From contig CAWAMM010000007.1 in the NCBI GenBank assembly GCA_963783145.1, forward strand, positions 558,001 through 622,000: DNA of 64,000 bases, read 5' to 3'. The position numbers and the translations under genes are program-made. The notes beneath the pieces were generated by a model. The model was not told the DNA's origin. It was given only the letters and a program-made list of their open reading frames with translations, and made no database searches. How positions within the stretch are numbered: position 1 is the first letter of the stretch; each line of letters starts with the position of its first letter. Positions 54,078 through 62,396 of the stretch are shown one piece after another. The DNA is from DATGKG01 sp963783145 (GTDB lineage: Bacteria; Desulfobacterota; Binatia; Binatales; Binataceae).

Positions 54078-54677
54078 CTATCGGCCAAAAGGTCCGGGAT
54101 GCCGATCCACCAGTGCGCGGCTCCGCAATAGAGCGCGGTAGACAGAAATGAAAATAAGTACACCGACAAGCATGCCAGCGTCAGCACTATCATCGTGAAA
54201 CCTTAATGGGGATTGATGGTCACCGAAGTGAGTGAATATTGCTTTATCGCAAGTTGTAAAGTGCCGGGTAGGTCGGTGCGATTTGTGCGAAGTTGGCGTC
54301 CACACATTCAAAGAGAATGCGTTCCTCACCGCTATCTGCGTAAGCTTAATTTGTTTGATTCGAAGGGCCTCAAGCAGGCCGCCCGCACTATTCGTGGCGT
54401 ACCACAACTGCTCCTCAAATCTTCCGTCTCGACATTTGACAATTAGGTCGTATCTCTGGCGGGAGAAGTTCAACGGGTGCCATGCAAATTCATTTTCACC
54501 TGCCATCGATGCGTCGATCTCATTTTTATGAAGCACGATATGATTGTCGGCGAGCAATTGTTGGATGGTCCCTCCGCCGCTAGGATGGTTGGTCAGCCAT
54601 CTACGGTCCTCATCGGTGAATTCTGCATCGAGGTTGATGGCGGGTTCAGGGCCGTAATGACGGCATAAAAACACCAT
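54078..54677 (-). CDS. Hypothetical protein with C-terminal membrane helix
   Basis: 199 residues. The first 130 are hydrophilic (LDAEFTDEDRRWLTNHPSGGGTIQQLLADNHIVLHKNEID and others). The end contains one hydrophobic segment (AGMLVGVLIFISVYRALL) and an Arg-rich tail. No ribosome site is evident at the ATG, and no family is recognised. Composition is plausible for a real protein of the accessory region. Confidence 0.35.
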   Translation of the reverse strand: MVFLCRHYGPEPAINLDAEFTDEDRRWLTNHPSGGGTIQQLLADNHIVLHKNEIDASMAGENEFAWHPLNFSRQRYDLIVKCRDGRFEEQLWYATNSAGGLLEALRIKQIKLTQIAVRNAFSLNVWTPTSHKSHRPTRHFTTCDKAIFTHFGDHQSPLRFHDDSADAGMLVGVLIFISVYRALLRSRALVDRHPGPFGR

Positions 54678-55583
54678 CGTACTACGGTCGGTCCAACCTC
54701 CGGTGAGGTACGCAAAACTAGCGCCAAGTGTTCGTTTGCAGATTCACTTCTTAGGGGTTATCAGAGGGATGAACGCCAGACAACAATACACGACAGTATG
54801 GTTCGGAGAGATAACGCTTTGCCGCTGGATGCCGGAGGCACAAATCCATCGCTATAAGAGCGAACAACAAAGCCACAACTATCCGCACCTTCTGTGCGCC
54901 TCGATTATTAGACGCATCATTTTGCACGGTGTCACGTTGGGGATAATACCCCTCGCTAGCGCACCTGCTCTTGACGAAAGAGAGGGAGGAAGTGCCGAGG
55001 CCCCTTCTTTTCTGACCTGCAATGGTGACAGTCGAATTTCCGCCGAACGATGATTAAGCGATCGACGCGCGCCCAATGGAGCGCATCGCCAGACCGGATT
55101 TGAGTGTCGGAATCTCCAATGGGATCTTTATTGGGAAAAGTGACACTGAAATCGCTAGTCGGATCACCCGGAGTTCCGCGTTCTGCTTTCCGTACCCGGA
55201 TCGCATACGCAAGGGCCACCCGTGAGGCTTGTACGCTTCGGAAGTTATGCGGCAGCGTCGAATCGCGGGGACGCTTTCGTTTCAGCCCATTGGGTCCGGC
55301 TAAATCGAGGCTGCCAACTTCGCCCGTGCACCGCATCCGAACTTCTGCTCTCCCTTCGACCGCGATCGTGTTCGAGATCGAGACTGCCGCAATGGGGTCA
55401 GCCAGCCAGCTCCGCAGTTTTGCGCGTACCGACGATCAGAAAAGGGGCGGTCGCCCAACCCTCACGGGTGGCCCTTGCAAGTTGAGCCCACGCGAATTGG
55501 CGATCATCCCAGACCTTGAGCGTTGGTCGAAGTAGCGTGTTGACGCAGCTATGGTTCTGAGAACGGGCCACGCCGATGGCTGA
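54678..55583. other. Gene-poor stretch before the CRISPR array
   Basis: About 900 bp with two dispersed-repeat cores (inverted at 55209-55227 and direct CCTCACGGGTGGCCCTTGC at 55460-55478). Frames of 100-140 codons exist on both strands, but they overlap each other and the repeats and show no protein-like features. I call no gene. Confidence 0.5.
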
Positions 55584-56651
55584 CTTCTAGTCCCCTCCTC
55601 ATCGGGGATCGGTTTGAAGCCCACAACGCCGACACCTAGCAGCACGCCCACAGCGAGTTTCAGTCCCCTCCTAATCGGGGATCGGTTTGAAGCGGTGAAG
55701 CTGCGACCTGAACATCGCGGCGAATTCGTGTTTCAGTCCCCTCCTAATCGGGGATCGGTTTGAAGCTCCGACGTGCCGCCGGTGTCGTCCGGATTCGATT
55801 TCGGTTTCAGTCCCCTCCTAATCGGGGATCGGTTTGAAGCGCAGAGGCATCAGCTTCGCTGACGCAATGGCATCGTCGTTTCAGTCCCCTCCTAATCGGG
55901 GATCGGTTTGAAGCTCGAGCCTCTGCGACATGTACGAACCGGCGATAGCGAGTTTCAGTCCCCTCCTAATCGGGGATCGGTTTGAAGCGTGAAGCACGCG
56001 CTGATCAACTATCAGCAGCGGTCTGGAGTTTCAGTCCCCTCCTAATCGGGGATCGGTTTGAAGCCGATGAACTTCCGGCATCTGCTCGCAGAACTCGACG
56101 TGTTTCAGTCCCCTCCTAATCGGGGATCGGTTTGAAGCTCTGGAGCGACGGCACTTGATACCTGCGCAATTAGTGAGTTTCAGTCCCCTCCTAATCGGGG
56201 ATCGGTTTGAAGCGCTTACCGCAGTGCTACTGGCGACATGCCGATCGGCGGTTTCAGTCCCCTCCTCATCGGGGATCGGTTTGAAGCTCGAGCCCATGCC
56301 GTCAGCGACAGTGCCAGGCTGTGATGTTTCAGTCCCCTCCTCATCGGGGATCGGTTTGAAGCTCGAGCTATCGCAGCTCGACGCGCTGCGTCGTCTGACG
56401 TTTCAGTCCCCTCCTCATCGGGGATCGGTTTGAAGCTCGACGACTACGCGTCACGATACGCGCCTCGATGTTTCAGTCCCCTCCTCATCGGGGATCGGTT
56501 TGAAGCGCTGGACGCGTCGAGCAGGTGACGCTGATTAGCGTTTCAGTCCCCTCCTCATCGGGGATCGGTTTGAAGCTCGCACGATCGCGAGCTGCATCGC
56601 AGCGCATTGGCAATGTTTCAGTCCCCTCCTAATCGGGGATCGGTTTGAAGC
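55584..56651 (-). CRISPR. CRISPR array: 15 repeats, 14 spacers
   Basis: 37-nt repeats, read on the plus strand as starting GTTTCAGTCCCCTCCT and ending GATCGGTTTGAAGC. In crRNA orientation (minus strand) they therefore end GGGGACTGAAAC, like type I repeats whose last eight nt form the crRNA 5' handle. Repeat starts: 55584, 55657, 55730, 55804, 55878, 55952, 56028, 56102, 56177, 56251, 56326, 56400, 56470, 56540, 56615. Spacers are 33-39 nt. The repeat at 55584 is degenerate at its trailer end (CTTCTAG instead of GTTTCAG), marking the old end. The leader side is therefore at 56652, next to cas4. Position 17 of the repeat is A in repeats 2-9 and 15, and C in 1 and 10-14. Confidence 0.98.
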
Positions 56652-56752
56652 CGATGAAATAACCTCGATAAATCAAGGCTTTTTCCATCTGAGAGCATTA
56701 CAATACTTCGCAACATTCGGATTTGCACCAAAAGGGCCTCCTTTTGCGAAAA
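56652..56752 (-). promoter_or_regulatory. CRISPR leader
   Basis: 101 bp, A/T-richer than its surroundings, between the cas4 stop and the leader-end repeat. It contains CAAAAGG-gcct-CCTTTTG (56729-56746), a 7-bp hairpin just after cas4 that could also serve as a weak terminator of the cas transcript. The orientation is inferred from the degenerate repeat at the far end. Confidence 0.6.
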
Positions 56753-57358
56753 TCACCAAATGTCCGCGCAATAGTTGCGGAATTCGCATGCGACGCATCG
56801 CGCTCGCACCGGCGTCGGTCCCGGCATGTCTTCCCGCTCGATGACGCGCCGCATCTCGACGACCGCCCGCGTGACTTCTTCCCGTTCCTCCGCGCCGACG
56901 GACACCGCGACTAGCTGCTTCGATGGCACTAAGTAAACAAACGCGACCTTCGCTGGCCGTGCAAAATGTTCTTCGACGATCATCGCATAGGCCGCGAGTT
57001 GGACGCGATGGTTGTGCCGCACACCTCCATCGGTGTCTTTGAAGTCCACCGGATAGCATGCGTCGTCAGTAAGAATGAGCAAGTCGAGCTTGCCGGATAA
57101 TCCGAGCGCAGCCGAATGGAGCCAGACTCCGAATCTGCGCTGTCCACCCTCAAGCCCGTAGCGGCGGAATCCGCGCCGTTTCTCCATCGCGTGGACTGCT
57201 GCCTCGACATCTCGGCCACGTTCCATCTTGTAGGTTCGCGCGAACTCGACCGGCATCACATGATGATAGTAGGGGATGCGTGGGCAATAGGCCCATTGTT
57301 TGAGATCGGTGACGGTCAGTTCAAACTGCCGCGCGCTATGGTGCTCGACGAGGTTCAT
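56753..57358 (-). CDS. cas4: CRISPR-associated exonuclease Cas4
   Basis: 201 residues. RecB-like nuclease with an iron-sulfur cluster: first Cys C25 in WAYCPR, then GKLDLLI (D92), PVDFKDTD (D105, K107), QLAAYAM (Q120), and the C-terminal cysteines C188, C191 and C197 in RCVACEFRNYC. All expected ligands and active-site residues are present. Cas4 trims prespacers and helps choose the PAM. Its start overlaps the cas2 stop by 4 bp, so it is translationally coupled. It is the last gene of the operon, right before the leader; in most type I loci it precedes cas1. Confidence 0.95.
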   Translation of the reverse strand: MNLVEHHSARQFELTVTDLKQWAYCPRIPYYHHVMPVEFARTYKMERGRDVEAAVHAMEKRRGFRRYGLEGGQRRFGVWLHSAALGLSGKLDLLILTDDACYPVDFKDTDGGVRHNHRVQLAAYAMIVEEHFARPAKVAFVYLVPSKQLVAVSVGAEEREEVTRAVVEMRRVIEREDMPGPTPVRARCVACEFRNYCADIW

Positions 57359-57627
57359 TGCGCACTGGTGATTCGCACGATTTCACGGCGGGCCGCCACG
57401 TCCTTCTCGCACATCTGAAGCATCAAAACTTTGCCTTCGTTATTACCGAGCGTACCGTCGAGTCGTGCGAACATCTCATTCCGCCGTGTTGAGTCGAGCG
57501 GACCGCTGAAAACGCTGTACTGGATATGATCGAGGCCGTAATCCTTGCACACGTCGGCGATTTTGATCCGAATCTTGTCGTCAGTGATGTCATAGACGAT
57601 GAACGTAAGCAGCTCTTGCCCACGCAT
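57355..57627 (-). CDS. cas2: CRISPR-associated protein Cas2
   Basis: 90 residues with a ferredoxin-like fold: strand LLTFIVYDITDDKIRIKIADVCKDYGLDHIQYSVFSG (with the conserved Asp in VYDI) and a later GKVLMLQMCEKD strand. Normal length. It forms the Cas1-Cas2 integrase. It starts 3 bp after the cas1 stop and overlaps cas4. Confidence 0.97.
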   Translation of the reverse strand: MRGQELLTFIVYDITDDKIRIKIADVCKDYGLDHIQYSVFSGPLDSTRRNEMFARLDGTLGNNEGKVLMLQMCEKDVAARREIVRITSAQ

Positions 57628-57630
57628 GAG

Positions 57631-58809
57631 TCACCATTTGAATGAGAAGCTTCGGTAACTCTCGCCTCTTCGCAGGAAAGAAGCGAGATTTCGCGCCTGT
57701 ATCTGGATGACCGACTTCAGTCTGTAGCGCCGACCACGGAAGTGTACCTCGCTTTCGATTCGCTCCAGCACGGCTGACGCAATGGTCCGGCGCGCGTCAT
57801 CGGTGAGCATTCCTTGGCCTGTTTCGATCGAAGAGCCACGCCCGATAGCTGCGATCACAGCGCGATCGACAACTGGTTGCCGAAATTCTTCGACCATGTC
57901 GAGGACAAGCGAAGGCTTGCCCGGTCGATCGACGTGGAGAAAGCCTGCAAACGGTTCGAGACCTGCGTTCATGATCGCGCCCCACACCTGCGCGTAGAGA
58001 ATTCCATAGCCGTAGTTGAGCGCCGAGTTTACCGGATCCGGGGCGCCGCGATGCTCTCTTGATTCGAAGCCGAGGTTCTCTGGGATTAGCAATCGGACGC
58101 CTTTCCAGTATGTGCGTCCGGCGAGTCCCTCAACCGAGAGCAGAGCTTCGCGCGCGGCATCGACATTGGGTTCCTCGATGCGCTTAACATCGGCACGGCC
58201 TCTCGCGATCACTTTTACAAGCATGCAGAGTTCGTCAAAGACTGGAGGATTCGATTCTTTGAGATATTTGCCGAAGTACTTCAGCAGCGAGGCCTGATTG
58301 CCGAGCTTGCCACGGACGATAGCCTTGGCGATCTCAACGCCGCGCGAATCGTTGAAGGCGGCTAACTGTTCGCGCCGGGTGATCACGGTAGCGGTGAGCA
58401 TGGGCGAGGAGAGCATCGCATAAGGCCTGCCCGATCTGGTTAGAAACGAGAGGCGAATTCCACGCTCGCAGCATGCTTCGACAAGATCGGTGGAGATAGC
58501 GACGCCGGGCGAAGTGATTACGATTTCGCCGACGCGAAAGAGTGGAAGTTCGATCTGATCGGCCGATTTCTTCAGAGGCCTGACGCCGTTGCTGTCCGGG
58601 ACGGACCGGCGAAGTGATGGCGCCGGAGCTTTTGGGCCATCCGACGTAAGAACGGTGAGCGTAGGGCGTTTTGGATTGGTCCCTAGGGGCAAAAAAAGTT
58701 GTGGCCCGCCCTCGATAAGCTCTAGGTTCGGCTTGGGACCGCGAATTACCAGCCGCTCGCCGGTCTTGGCCAATGTCACGCCATAGTCCGAGATGATGAC
58801 TGAATTCAT
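57631..58809 (-). CDS. cas1: CRISPR integrase Cas1 with an N-terminal insertion
   Basis: 392 residues, longer than usual (about 300-340). The catalytic residues are E227 (SVEGLAGRTYW), H292 (GFLHVDRPGKPSLVLD) and D304/E307 (LVLDMVEEFR), all intact. An insertion of about 50 residues (about 42-90: TNPKRPTLTVLTSDGPKA, then SLRRSVPDSNGVRPLKK) breaks the N-terminal beta domain before the LPLFRVGEIVITSPGVAIS strand. It is Lys/Arg/Pro/Ser-rich and likely an exposed loop. It acts with Cas2 in spacer integration, and Cas4 two genes on supplies prespacers. It lies 18 bp after the end of cas5. Confidence 0.97.
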   Translation of the reverse strand: MNSVIISDYGVTLAKTGERLVIRGPKPNLELIEGGPQLFLPLGTNPKRPTLTVLTSDGPKAPAPSLRRSVPDSNGVRPLKKSADQIELPLFRVGEIVITSPGVAISTDLVEACCERGIRLSFLTRSGRPYAMLSSPMLTATVITRREQLAAFNDSRGVEIAKAIVRGKLGNQASLLKYFGKYLKESNPPVFDELCMLVKVIARGRADVKRIEEPNVDAAREALLSVEGLAGRTYWKGVRLLIPENLGFESREHRGAPDPVNSALNYGYGILYAQVWGAIMNAGLEPFAGFLHVDRPGKPSLVLDMVEEFRQPVVDRAVIAAIGRGSSIETGQGMLTDDARRTIASAVLERIESEVHFRGRRYRLKSVIQIQARNLASFLRRGESYRSFSFKW

Positions 58810-58827
58810 TGGCTTCCCCGGAACGAT

Positions 58828-59635
58828 CTATTCGCGCCTATATTCGGTGAACCCCGGTCCCGTGTTCACTATGCCCACTGGAACGATAGTCTCTACGAAC
58901 CGACGATGCAGATCACGTTTGGCACGCTTTTGTGTGAACGAGCTGAGCGTCTCTAGATCCGCATCCGGGCCAAAATCGTCCAACGGCAAGATTTGCGCGC
59001 GAGCGGGCGGACTCCATGCGCCTTGGCGAACCACGGGCTGGGTGAATTGCGGGCTGATGGTATTCGTTCGGGAAAGTTGAACGAAGCGTAAGAAGGAGCC
59101 CCGTTTTCCTATGTAAGAAATGTGCGGCAGCAGTTCGATAAGGAGGGACGCGATCTCGCTGTCGATGCTCACCAGATCGAAAGCCCAAGTGGTAGACGTG
59201 TTGAGGTAGGCAAGTTCACGGTACGCAATGGTTGAGTTGTAGGGGTGTAGAGGGTCGCCTTCACGGATTCCTGCCGAACCTTAACAAAGGTGTGAGTCAC
59301 CACCACTTCTGATGCTGGCGAGATGCGAACCTCGATATGGACCAGTTGTTTAAGCAACGCGTCACATTCGTTGTCGGACAGGCCTATTCGGAAACCAGCA
59401 TCTACGAGCGCCATCTTTATAGCGTAGGGCGTTGGAACAACGAGCGTTCTGCCGACCGAGCTATGGCGGAGCTGATCTTCAGCGAGAAAAGCGTTGTGGG
59501 CTCAAACTCAGCAAGAAGCCATCTTCCGGGCCCCGGAATTCCGGCTATAGATTCCGGTCCTTCCAGTCGCGCCAACCGCTCCACACGCGCGGCTTCGGTT
59601 TCTCTAACAGCAGTCGTTTTTGACTTTGCAGCCAT
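58828..59635 (-). pseudogene. cas5: Cascade subunit Cas5, broken by two -1 frameshifts
   Basis: Three consecutive pieces in three frames reconstruct a full Cas5: 59635-59417 (N-terminus, RWLLAEFEPTTLFSLKISSA), 59424 onward in the next frame (VPTPYAIKMALVDAGFRIG to THTFVKVRQESVK), and from about 59275 a third frame (GDPLHPYNSTIAYREL, then WAFDLVS, IELLPHISYIGKRGSFLRF). The span is 808 nt, exactly two short of 270 codons, so two single-base deletions explain both breaks. Sequence outside the breaks is well preserved (VPTPYAIKMALVDA and STIAYREL are Cas5/DevS hallmarks). It is either a recent inactivation, assembly errors, or ribosomal frameshifting. Cas5 binds the crRNA 5' handle, so loss would disable interference. 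Confidence 0.85.
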
Positions 59636-59641
59636 GGTTCT

Positions 59642-60649
59642 TCAATTCGACAGTTGAAGCCCTTGGCTCAAATCGGCGAGAATTTTAACCCCGCCAGAAA
59701 TAGTCTCGAAGTTACTCACCTCGATACTGCCCGGCTTGATGGTGTTAAGCACATCTGCCGACCGCTTCATCTCCTCTCGATAGTCTTTGTGCAATGGACT
59801 CACTGTGGGAGCTGGCAGCGAGGTTGCCGAAGTCGCAATCACACCTTTACAGTCCACGATATGCGGGTTCTGCGTGTTGCGCTGCGCACCGGCCGGTTTA
59901 AGCAGCGTCGCGACGAGAGCTTGAATAAGCGCGGTTGCTCGTTTGCGACGCGAATTCGGATCGACGACATACTGCCGGGTGATGTCGTTGAGACCAACGC
60001 GATAGAGGTCGAGGTTGCAGATCAATGCGTAAATTCCCGAAGAAGCCGGACGGTGAAAGATAGCCTGCCTACCTGAGACGGTGTCGCCACCAGCGGCGGT
60101 CCCGCGCCCCTCCGGTGCATACTTTACATGGAAGTGTTGCTCGGTCACAGTGAGGGGCTGGCCATCAACATCCTCTGGAAGTCCGACCACCCATCCGAAT
60201 TCAACGACCGACTTGCGACCGACGGAACGACCCCTCGTGATAAGCGCTCCCGCGAGGTCTGTCAGGCTGCACTCGGCAAGTATTTTCGACATGACCTCGG
60301 AATCAAGCGCTTTGCGTTTAACTTTCTTGCCGTTGTCGGTGAAGGCTTGCTCTTTCTCGCAGAAATCCACGAATTCGGGGTTCACGGCGTTGATCCGGTC
60401 AGCATCGTGCACCGCTGCACCGGGCGAAAGCGGCTCTTTCGCATCCTTAAGTAGCGGAACCAAATGCTCGACCAAAATGTGCTTCAACATATCGCCGCTA
60501 ATCGCGTTGACAATCGCACGGCGACCATTTTGATCGATAATATGCACCATGCGGGTCTGCTGCTGGTTCCCCTCTGTGCCCTCACTGTTGAGATTGTGTA
60601 GATCGATGGTCACCTGCGCCGAGATGGACAATGAGCTTAGCTGAGCCAC
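59642..60649 (-). CDS. cas7: Cascade backbone Cas7, DevR/Csa2-like
   Basis: 335 residues. The N-terminus SLSISAQVTIDLHNLNSEG is followed by VHIIDQNGRRAIVNAISGDMLKHILVEHL, which is characteristic of the DevR/Cst2/Csa2 Cas7 families; GSRS-like RGRSVGRKSVVEFGWVVGL follows. RQAIFHRPASSGIYALICNLDLYRVGLND is another family hallmark. Near the C-terminus KPAGAQRNTQNPHIVDC fits. It forms the helical crRNA-binding backbone. It ends 7 bp before cas5 and starts 10 bp after cas8. The family includes the Myxococcus DevR regulator of sporulation, so an autoregulatory role is possible. Confidence 0.92.
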   Translation of the reverse strand: MAQLSSLSISAQVTIDLHNLNSEGTEGNQQQTRMVHIIDQNGRRAIVNAISGDMLKHILVEHLVPLLKDAKEPLSPGAAVHDADRINAVNPEFVDFCEKEQAFTDNGKKVKRKALDSEVMSKILAECSLTDLAGALITRGRSVGRKSVVEFGWVVGLPEDVDGQPLTVTEQHFHVKYAPEGRGTAAGGDTVSGRQAIFHRPASSGIYALICNLDLYRVGLNDITRQYVVDPNSRRKRATALIQALVATLLKPAGAQRNTQNPHIVDCKGVIATSATSLPAPTVSPLHKDYREEMKRSADVLNTIKPGSIEVSNFETISGGVKILADLSQGLQLSN

Positions 60650-60659
60650 TTTTCCTCCC

Positions 60660-62396
60660 CTAGTTCTCGTGTTCGCCGACTGTTTCAGACGTCTTGTTTT
60701 GATCGGGCTCGTCTTCTTTCGGCAGCCGGCAGGATCCGTAAGCGCACAGCATTGGTCCGACCGTCGAGGCGCGATACACGTCGATGAGCCTTACCAGCGC
60801 TTCGAACTCCTCTGTAGTTACGTTACGCGGCGCAGGCTTACCAAGTTCGCGTCGCCGCGCATTCTCAACGTTGTATAGGGAGATGAATTCGGAGATCGCT
60901 TCAACGAGCGATGCATTTCTCGGAAGGCTACTCTTGCGCCTCAGATCGGGAAGCAGGTCGTAGCGTATTTCCCGATAGTCCGAACGATTCATCGACTTCT
61001 GCGCCTGAGCATTAACCGTCGCGCTACGGATCGCGGCGGCGACCGCCTTGAAGCCCGGATCCGCGAGAATGTCCCCCAATCTCTGACTATTTCCCATAAC
61101 CAGCCTCTTCAAATTGTCCGTTGTGAACTGTGGGATCTTCCGTTTTTGCTCTCGCGCGCGTAGGACGAATGCGCCATAGCGAGCCATAAAGTCCATGAGC
61201 ATCGCGATCGCATGTTCGCCGCGAGCCTCAAGAAAACGGCGATAGTCGATTAATAGGCCAATCTCGTCGGAATGATCATCTTCGAGTGAGCGCAGCGCGC
61301 GCTGATGCTCGTCGAGGATCTCCAGAAATGCAGTTGCGTCGGCGGAAGAGTCGATGGTGAACCAATCTGGCAGTGCGATGGTTGAGATTGCTGATACGGC
61401 TTTTGCACTTCCTAGCGACTGATAGTTTGTAACCGAAATACCCGATATTAGGGTTGACGGATTCTTCCCACGCATCCGTATGCCCGGAAACGGTCTCGCG
61501 CCGGCAACTTGGCTATATTCCTCGGAATGGCGGATGAGGAGTTCCGCCAACTTGAGGGTAGCAAGGCTGTCTAACTTCGGCGGTCCTCCGAATATTCCCG
61601 CAGAACGAAACGCGCCTGCGACCTGTTTTAAGCCACTGAGAGAAAGCTCATGTGGAATAGGGCAAAGAAGGCGAACGTTCTCGGCTTTCTGACCCTGAAA
61701 GAAGGGACAGGCGACGACAAAATAACCCCGATAGCGCAGCCACTCCACGAAAGGGTCGGTCCACTGCTCTTTCGTCTTGTCGTTACGGTCAGTGCTGTCA
61801 GGTTTAAGTCGTGAATATCCTTTCGCCGCGCTTGGCGTGAAGAGTTGAACGGAATTCGCCGGCCACCTGAGTCCCGACGGACGCGAATTCTTAATCGCTT
61901 CAACTCCTCCAGCAATCGTTTCCGAGAATTCGCTTGGTTTCATATGCGCGATCAGCGCGTGAATTCGGTTGCTGGTTTCATCGCCCTGAAGAGTGTTGAG
62001 CACCTGAATAAGGCGCCAGTCGGGTCGAGCTTCTTCCTGTTTCAGAAGTTGCCGAACATCCGAATCGAGCGATTTCTTGGTCTTCCCCTGCATCAGCTTC
62101 TTGCGCCGATCTGCTTTTTCCTTCTCCAGTTTGTAGTCTACCCAGTTGGAAACTTTTTTCGGAATCACGACCTTCGAGTTGACCTTGACGAATGGATATC
62201 CGGGAGTGTGCGCAATCGAACCTAGGTTGCCGGTTGTCGTAGACGCGTAGATTTGAAACCCCGTCGCGGTTTCGTTGATCTGGACCTGACTCACGTCGGC
62301 TGCGCTGGATAGGAGATCCGCAAGTCCGACTGCGGCAAAGACGTCACCATGTGTCCCCGTCGCCTTGAGGATCACAAAGGAGGTCGCTTTACTCAC
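60660..62396 (-). CDS. cas8: Cascade large subunit, Cas8-like
   Basis: 578 residues. It begins MSKATSFVILKATGTHGDVFAAVGLADLL and has no nuclease motif I can see. Position between cas3 and cas7 and size fit the large subunit that reads the PAM in type I systems. Weakly similar blocks of other Cas8 proteins include the early GLADLL helix and a helical C-terminal half (SLVEAISEFISLYNVENARRRELGKPAPRNVTTEEFEALVRLID). The subtype cannot be fixed from the sequence; I-A, I-B or MYXAN-type large subunits are the candidates. It overlaps the end of cas3 by 8 bp. Confidence 0.75.
   Translation of the reverse strand: MSKATSFVILKATGTHGDVFAAVGLADLLSSAADVSQVQINETATGFQIYASTTTGNLGSIAHTPGYPFVKVNSKVVIPKKVSNWVDYKLEKEKADRRKKLMQGKTKKSLDSDVRQLLKQEEARPDWRLIQVLNTLQGDETSNRIHALIAHMKPSEFSETIAGGVEAIKNSRPSGLRWPANSVQLFTPSAAKGYSRLKPDSTDRNDKTKEQWTDPFVEWLRYRGYFVVACPFFQGQKAENVRLLCPIPHELSLSGLKQVAGAFRSAGIFGGPPKLDSLATLKLAELLIRHSEEYSQVAGARPFPGIRMRGKNPSTLISGISVTNYQSLGSAKAVSAISTIALPDWFTIDSSADATAFLEILDEHQRALRSLEDDHSDEIGLLIDYRRFLEARGEHAIAMLMDFMARYGAFVLRAREQKRKIPQFTTDNLKRLVMGNSQRLGDILADPGFKAVAAAIRSATVNAQAQKSMNRSDYREIRYDLLPDLRRKSSLPRNASLVEAISEFISLYNVENARRRELGKPAPRNVTTEEFEALVRLIDVYRASTVGPMLCAYGSCRLPKEDEPDQNKTSETVGEHEN

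Noticed and set aside
54703..55336. Two overlapping frames on opposite strands before the array
   Set aside because: Neither has a ribosome site or protein-like features, and both run through the dispersed repeat.
56031..56433. Frames inside the CRISPR array with repeated FKPIPDEEG or VPSSSGIG phrases
   Set aside because: They are translations of the CRISPR repeats.
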